Position numbers and translations under genes: made by a program
Part shown: positions 60,740-64,000 of the stretch, one piece after another
Numbering within the stretch: position 1 is the stretch's first letter
Layout: the number at the start of each line of letters is the position of its first letter
Assembly (NCBI RefSeq): GCF_000722545.1
Contig: NZ_JNVM01000036.1
Coordinates: forward strand, 62,001-126,000
Direction of reading: 5' to 3'
Length of the DNA: 64,000 bases
Source: Paenibacillus tyrphae
Lineage (GTDB): Bacteria > Bacillota > Bacilli > Paenibacillales > NBRC-103111
The notes under the pieces: generated by a model
Database searches by the model: none
Seen by the model: the letters and a program-made list of their open reading frames with translations, nothing else
Told to the model about the DNA's origin: nothing

Positions 60740-61627
60740 TTAAATGGTCTGTTGGGATAGCGCCTCAAAATATTGTACAACGACCTCGCGGAATTCCAGA
60801 GCAGCCCGCGAAATATACCGGCTCTTGCGCCATAATAAAGCGATCTCCCGTACCAATTCGTGATCCTCTACCTGAAGATAGCGAATATCTTCCCGTGGAT
60901 TCCTTGCCGTGCTTGGTATGAAGCCTATGCCAATCTCTGCTTCCACAAGAGCGCTTAGCCTTGCAGGCTCATTTCCCTCATACACATATTTGGGCACAAA
61001 TCCAGCCGATTGGCATACGGAGTCCACTAAATCGCGAGTACGGTACCCTCTCTTTACACCGACAAACCATTCATCCTTAAGTTCCGTCAAGCATACGCTG
61101 CTTCGGTCTGCCAGCCGGTGCCCCTTTGGAACAGCAACAAGAATGGGATCATAGTACACGATTTGACATTCAATGTCATCCCCTTGTACAGGAGGCGAGG
61201 ACAAGCAGAAATCGACCTCTCCTCGATGAAGAAGCGTAACCATTTCCTGCGTGGTCAGCATTTGCACGTGAAATTGGATATGGGGATGCTTTTTCCGAAA
61301 CTCTCGAAGAATATTGGGCAGCTTGCTTGCATTGGTCACCGCCAATTCGATTGTGCCATGCTCCGGGCTGGACAAATCGCTAAGCTCCTGCTTCCCCTGT
61401 TCCAATTCAAATAAAGCCCTTTCCGCACGGCGAAGAAATCTGCTTCCGTACTCATTCAATCGCAGCTTCCTCCCTGTTCGATCGAAAAGAGGGACCCCTA
61501 AATCCTCCTCCAGGCGTTGAATCGTTTTGCTTAGCGACGATTGAGTAACGTGCAGACTTCGTGCAGCTTCGGTCACATGTTCCAATCGAGCTACCGCGAG
61601 AAAATATTGCAGTTGAAGAAGTTCCAT
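60740..61627 (-). CDS. LysR-family regulator divergent from an MFS exporter
   Basis: 295 residues: an N-terminal winged helix (QYFLAVARLEHVTEAARSLH and TQSSLSKTIQRLEEDLG), then an effector-binding domain. ATG 61627 is preferred, with GGAGGGTGCGAG immediately before it, over upstream in-frame codons. It is divergent from the exporter gene with a 112-bp gap, the classic layout for a LysR regulator that controls its neighbour. Effector unknown. Confidence 0.88.
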   Translation of the reverse strand: MELLQLQYFLAVARLEHVTEAARSLHVTQSSLSKTIQRLEEDLGVPLFDRTGRKLRLNEYGSRFLRRAERALFELEQGKQELSDLSSPEHGTIELAVTNASKLPNILREFRKKHPHIQFHVQMLTTQEMVTLLHRGEVDFCLSSPPVQGDDIECQIVYYDPILVAVPKGHRLADRSSVCLTELKDEWFVGVKRGYRTRDLVDSVCQSAGFVPKYVYEGNEPARLSALVEAEIGIGFIPSTARNPREDIRYLQVEDHELVREIALLWRKSRYISRAALEFREVVVQYFEALSQQTI

Positions 61628-61739
61628 CTCGCACCCTCCATCATTCCTTCGTGTCAATGAAATCATAACATAAAATGCGTTGGAGTAAATACCCGAATTC
61701 AAGTACGATATCTTCAAAAGACTTTGGGGGGACTCGAAA
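61628..61739. promoter_or_regulatory. Divergent control region between lysR and the MFS exporter
   Basis: A 112-bp AT-rich gap that must contain both promoters and the LysR sites. Imperfect T-N11-A elements are possible, but I cannot single one out. Confidence 0.35.
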
Positions 61740-63137
61740 ATGAATGCTCGCAGCAGGTGGTTGATGATTTCCGTTGGACTGGGGGTACTACTGAACCCAT
61801 TAAATTCCTCGATGGTTTCCGTTGCTATTCCCAGGCTGCAAAATGTATTCCAACTTAACTTTACCGTTGTTTCCTGGATTATTTTTTCCTTCTACATTGC
61901 GAGTGCTATCGCTCAACCTGTCATGGGAAAGGCCAGTGATTTATTCGGCCGCAAGAAGATATTTCTTACCGGGCTTGTTGTAGCTTTCGTTGCCTCCTTA
62001 TTAGCTCCGCTATCACCAAACTTTGGGTGGCTCATCGTGTTCCGCATTGTGCAATCCATCGGAACGAGCATGATGGTTTCCGTTGGAATGGCCATTGTGC
62101 GAATTCATATTACGGAGAAACAAGCGACTGCGCTGTCCGTTTTGTCCATATTCCTATCCGGAGCGGCAGCCATCGGACCCTTTATTGGCGGAGTTTTGAT
62201 TCACTGGTGGGATTGGCCCGCTATCTTCTTCGTTAATATTCCGTTCGTGGTGGCGAGCTTTCTATTTGCTTGGAGGACGATTCCTAAGGACGAACCGTCA
62301 GCCTCCGTTGCACGCAACATGTCCTTTCGTAAATGGTTGGATTTGATTGATGCGTCAGGGGTTCTGCTCTTCACCGTGGGGCTGGTTGCCCTACTCGTTG
62401 GATTACTGTCGGCAAAATCATCTGGGCATGTCTCATTTTGGTATGTCATTGTCGGGTTGATAGGCCTCGTGCTACTTGTGGCTTTCATACGACATGAGTT
62501 AAAAACGCCGTCACCCTTTATTCCTTTGCGCACCTTCGCCAAATATCCTGCGATCACTTGGGTCAATGTCGAATTCATACTCGTTAATGTACTTTTTTAC
62601 TCGATCTTTTTTGGGCTTCCTTCCTATTTGCAAACGGTACGTCATGTCAGCGAGTTCCATACAGGGATTCTCATGTTAAGCTTAGGCTTATGCTCGCTCG
62701 TTGCTTCTCCAATAGCAGGACGATGGATCGATAAATCCGGACCCAGACCGGCGTTGCTCGTGTCCGCAATGCTGATGATATTCGGGTCCGTGTGGATCGT
62801 GACATTGAATGAATCTTCACCGGTTATCAGTGTGTGTTTGGCGTTAGCAGCATTCGGTATTAGCAACGGGTTGAACAGTGTCGGTATGCAAGCGGCCTTG
62901 TTCAAAAGTTCTCCAAAAGAAATGATCGGTGTAGCATCCGGAGTATTTATGACGTCGAGATACCTGGGAACCATCCTCTCTTCTTTGTTGATAGGTATCG
63001 TCATGGGAGATAAGTTTAGCTTTGGGGGATTTCGTTTGCTGGGGATGATCCTCACGGTAATTGCATTGTCCTTGGTATTCATGAGCTGGCGGCGCCGGGA
63101 GTCAGGGAATTTGGAAGAGCTTGAATTTCACAAATGA
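61740..63137 (+). CDS. MFS drug exporter, DHA2 (EmrB/QacA-like) type
   Basis: 465 residues with about 14 hydrophobic segments. The motif A region is GKASDLFGRKKIF after the second helix, and the N-terminal helix starts GLGVLLNPLNSSMVSVAIPR, with the acidic D1 position of many DHA2 pumps replaced. It is a proton-driven exporter of small hydrophobic compounds in the cytoplasmic membrane. GGGGGG lies upstream of the ATG. Substrate unknown; the divergent LysR protein probably controls it. Confidence 0.88.
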   Translation: MNARSRWLMISVGLGVLLNPLNSSMVSVAIPRLQNVFQLNFTVVSWIIFSFYIASAIAQPVMGKASDLFGRKKIFLTGLVVAFVASLLAPLSPNFGWLIVFRIVQSIGTSMMVSVGMAIVRIHITEKQATALSVLSIFLSGAAAIGPFIGGVLIHWWDWPAIFFVNIPFVVASFLFAWRTIPKDEPSASVARNMSFRKWLDLIDASGVLLFTVGLVALLVGLLSAKSSGHVSFWYVIVGLIGLVLLVAFIRHELKTPSPFIPLRTFAKYPAITWVNVEFILVNVLFYSIFFGLPSYLQTVRHVSEFHTGILMLSLGLCSLVASPIAGRWIDKSGPRPALLVSAMLMIFGSVWIVTLNESSPVISVCLALAAFGISNGLNSVGMQAALFKSSPKEMIGVASGVFMTSRYLGTILSSLLIGIVMGDKFSFGGFRLLGMILTVIALSLVFMSWRRRESGNLEELEFHK

Positions 63138-63168
63138 ACGCCTTGTTGGAATTAGATGCGCAGAATGT

Positions 63169-63214
63169 AAAAGACCTTAGCTTGCCGTTGTTTACGCGGC
63201 TGCGAAGGTCTTTT
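63169..63214. terminator. Bidirectional terminator between the exporter and nitroreductase genes
   Basis: AAAAGACCTT and AAGGTCTTTT pair perfectly over 10 bp, with inner GC/GC pairing and a 26-base loop. It has A4 and T4 flanks, between convergent genes. Confidence 0.8.
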
Positions 63215-63222
63215 GCATGTTC

Positions 63223-63885
63223 TTATTCGTTAGGCATTTCGTTAAAGAAAGCTATATCCTCGATTGGCAGCCTCACCGTCGGATGACCGGGCTTCGCCGC
63301 CTTGCCGATGGCGATCAGCATAACCGGAGCATACCGGTCTGATATGCCGAAAGCTTCCGTGAACTTTTGTTTGTCGTAACCGGCCATCGGTACCGTATCG
63401 TAGCCTTTGGCGCGGGCGACAAGCATGAGTTGCATCGATACTAGCCCGCCGTCGGTATAGACGATTTGGCGAATGGCCTCGGGCGGCATGCTCGAATACA
63501 TGCCGGTATAGCGCTCAACAAACGATTTTGCCGTATCCGCAGGCATGAAACCCGCATCGACAGTCTGCCCGTAAATCTTCTCGGCCATCCGGATGTTCTG
63601 GAGGTCTCCAAGAACGGCAATGACAGCCGAAGCCTCGACCACTTGCTGTTGGTTGAATGCGATCGGAAGCAGCTTCTGCTTCAGCTCCGGCGAGTCGATA
63701 ACGAGAAACCGCCACGGCTGCAGGTTAGCGGCCGAGGGAGCCAGCGTGGCTTGCTGCAATATTTCGGTCAATTCCTCCCGCGAAATCTTGACCTCGGGAT
63801 CATAGCCACGAACCGACCGGCGTTCTCGAATAACATCAAAAAAAAGTTGTTGCTCCATCGTTTGCGACGGTTGTGAAACGGACAT
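63223..63885 (-). CDS. Nitroreductase-family FMN oxidoreductase
   Basis: 220 residues with the family start FFDVIRERRSVRGYDPEVKI (FMN phosphate-binding Arg/Ser) and LAPSAANLQPWRFLVIDSPE; near the end, RYAPVMLIAIGKA. These flavoproteins reduce nitro or quinone compounds with NAD(P)H in the cytoplasm. ATG 63885 is chosen because GAGGAGGAGA lies five to six bases upstream; the frame extends ten codons further without homology. Operator-like repeats lie upstream at the window edge, so a TetR- or MarR-type regulator probably controls it. Confidence 0.9.
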   Translation of the reverse strand: MSVSQPSQTMEQQLFFDVIRERRSVRGYDPEVKISREELTEILQQATLAPSAANLQPWRFLVIDSPELKQKLLPIAFNQQQVVEASAVIAVLGDLQNIRMAEKIYGQTVDAGFMPADTAKSFVERYTGMYSSMPPEAIRQIVYTDGGLVSMQLMLVARAKGYDTVPMAGYDKQKFTEAFGISDRYAPVMLIAIGKAAKPGHPTVRLPIEDIAFFNEMPNE

Positions 63886-63933
63886 GGTTCTCTCCTCCTC
63901 TTGGAAAAACGGCATTCAGCCTTCTGTATCAAT

Positions 63934-63965
63934 ACAACAGCAGTTGTTTGAACAACACTTGTTGT
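63934..63965. promoter_or_regulatory. Paired operator-like inverted repeats upstream of the nitroreductase
   Basis: ACAACAGCAGTTGT (63934-63947) and ACAACACTTGTTGT (63952-63965) are two adjacent near-palindromes, and together they form a larger dyad (ATACAACA...TGTTGTAT). Confidence 0.5.
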
Positions 63966-63979
63966 ATTTATATGTTATA

Positions 63980-63997
63980 ATACCAACCGAATGGTAT
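63980..63997. promoter_or_regulatory. TetR-type operator-like palindrome at the window edge
   Basis: ATACCA-ACCGAA-TGGTAT is an 18-bp dyad just after a TATAAT-like box (63976-63981) reading rightward. It suggests an autoregulated, divergent regulator gene starting beyond 64000. Confidence 0.45.
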
Positions 63998-64000
63998 GCA

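Noticed and set aside
1..64000. tRNA or rRNA genes
   Set aside because: No cloverleaf with a conserved T-arm or rRNA-like stretch was noticed on either strand; without a covariance search this is only a by-eye negative.

Overview
The window looks like an endospore-forming member of the Bacillales, probably Brevibacillus-, Paenibacillus- or Tumebacillus-like. This is inferred from a trans-AT polyketide cluster with a Bacillus-type HMG-CoA-synthase cassette, a leucine/isovalerate degradation operon in the same order as the B. subtilis yng genes, an exosporium-type collagen-like protein, an anti-TRAP (RtpA) homologue, and strong GGAGG ribosome binding sites throughout. Base composition is strikingly mosaic. 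The polyketide region (1-24.8 kb) is GC-rich, the middle (25-39.5 kb) is very AT-rich, and the right part (40-64 kb) is intermediate.

1-24.8 kb: the 3' part of a trans-AT polyketide synthase locus, all on the + strand and tightly packed. After the tail of an upstream gene come a donor ACP, a decarboxylating KS, an HMG-CoA synthase and two enoyl-CoA hydratase-family enzymes (the beta-branching cassette). Then follow two giant synthases. The first has the order PfaD-type ER, KS, DH, KR, ACP, KS, KR, ACP, KS and then breaks off. The second has ACP, KS, dead DH, KR, ACP, KS, ACP, thioesterase. Between them only the C-terminal half of a C-methyltransferase survives, joined out of frame to the first synthase. 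A perfect bidirectional terminator separates the cluster from a convergent fabZ.

24.9-45.2 kb: a layered graveyard of mobile DNA. A short-chain dehydrogenase gene is cut at about 25.045 kb by a truncated tnsB/tnsC-like pair. Next is a 7.2-kb segment (26569-33793) with Tn7-like inverted ends but no transposase genes. It carries two defence-like modules: a nuclease-like protein with a coiled-coil, hook-bearing ABC ATPase (frameshifted), and a Septu-like ATPase/HNH pair. Beside it lies a Tn554-like element (33829-39387) with two tyrosine recombinases, a TnpC-like protein and an HNH-type cargo gene. After that comes a segment bounded by two identical 28-bp palindromes built from two XerD-type dif arms (39418 and 45135). 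It holds recombinase remnants, a decayed ABC transporter, a PAF-acetylhydrolase-like lipase and a VanRS-like two-component system.

45.2-56 kb: a LysR regulator and one long minus-strand operon that encodes branched-chain keto-acid dehydrogenase E1alpha, E1beta and E2, an isovaleryl-CoA dehydrogenase-like enzyme, biotin carboxylase, biotin carrier, HMG-CoA lyase, methylglutaconyl-CoA hydratase-like enzyme and carboxyltransferase. Together these can take leucine's keto acid to acetyl-CoA and acetoacetate. Transaminase and E3 are not in the window.

56-64 kb: a collagen-like surface protein, a 1005-residue WG-repeat/SUKH protein, an rtpA-like anti-TRAP gene, a LysR gene divergent from a DHA2-type MFS exporter, a nitroreductase, and operator-like palindromes at the right edge that suggest a TetR-type regulator just outside.
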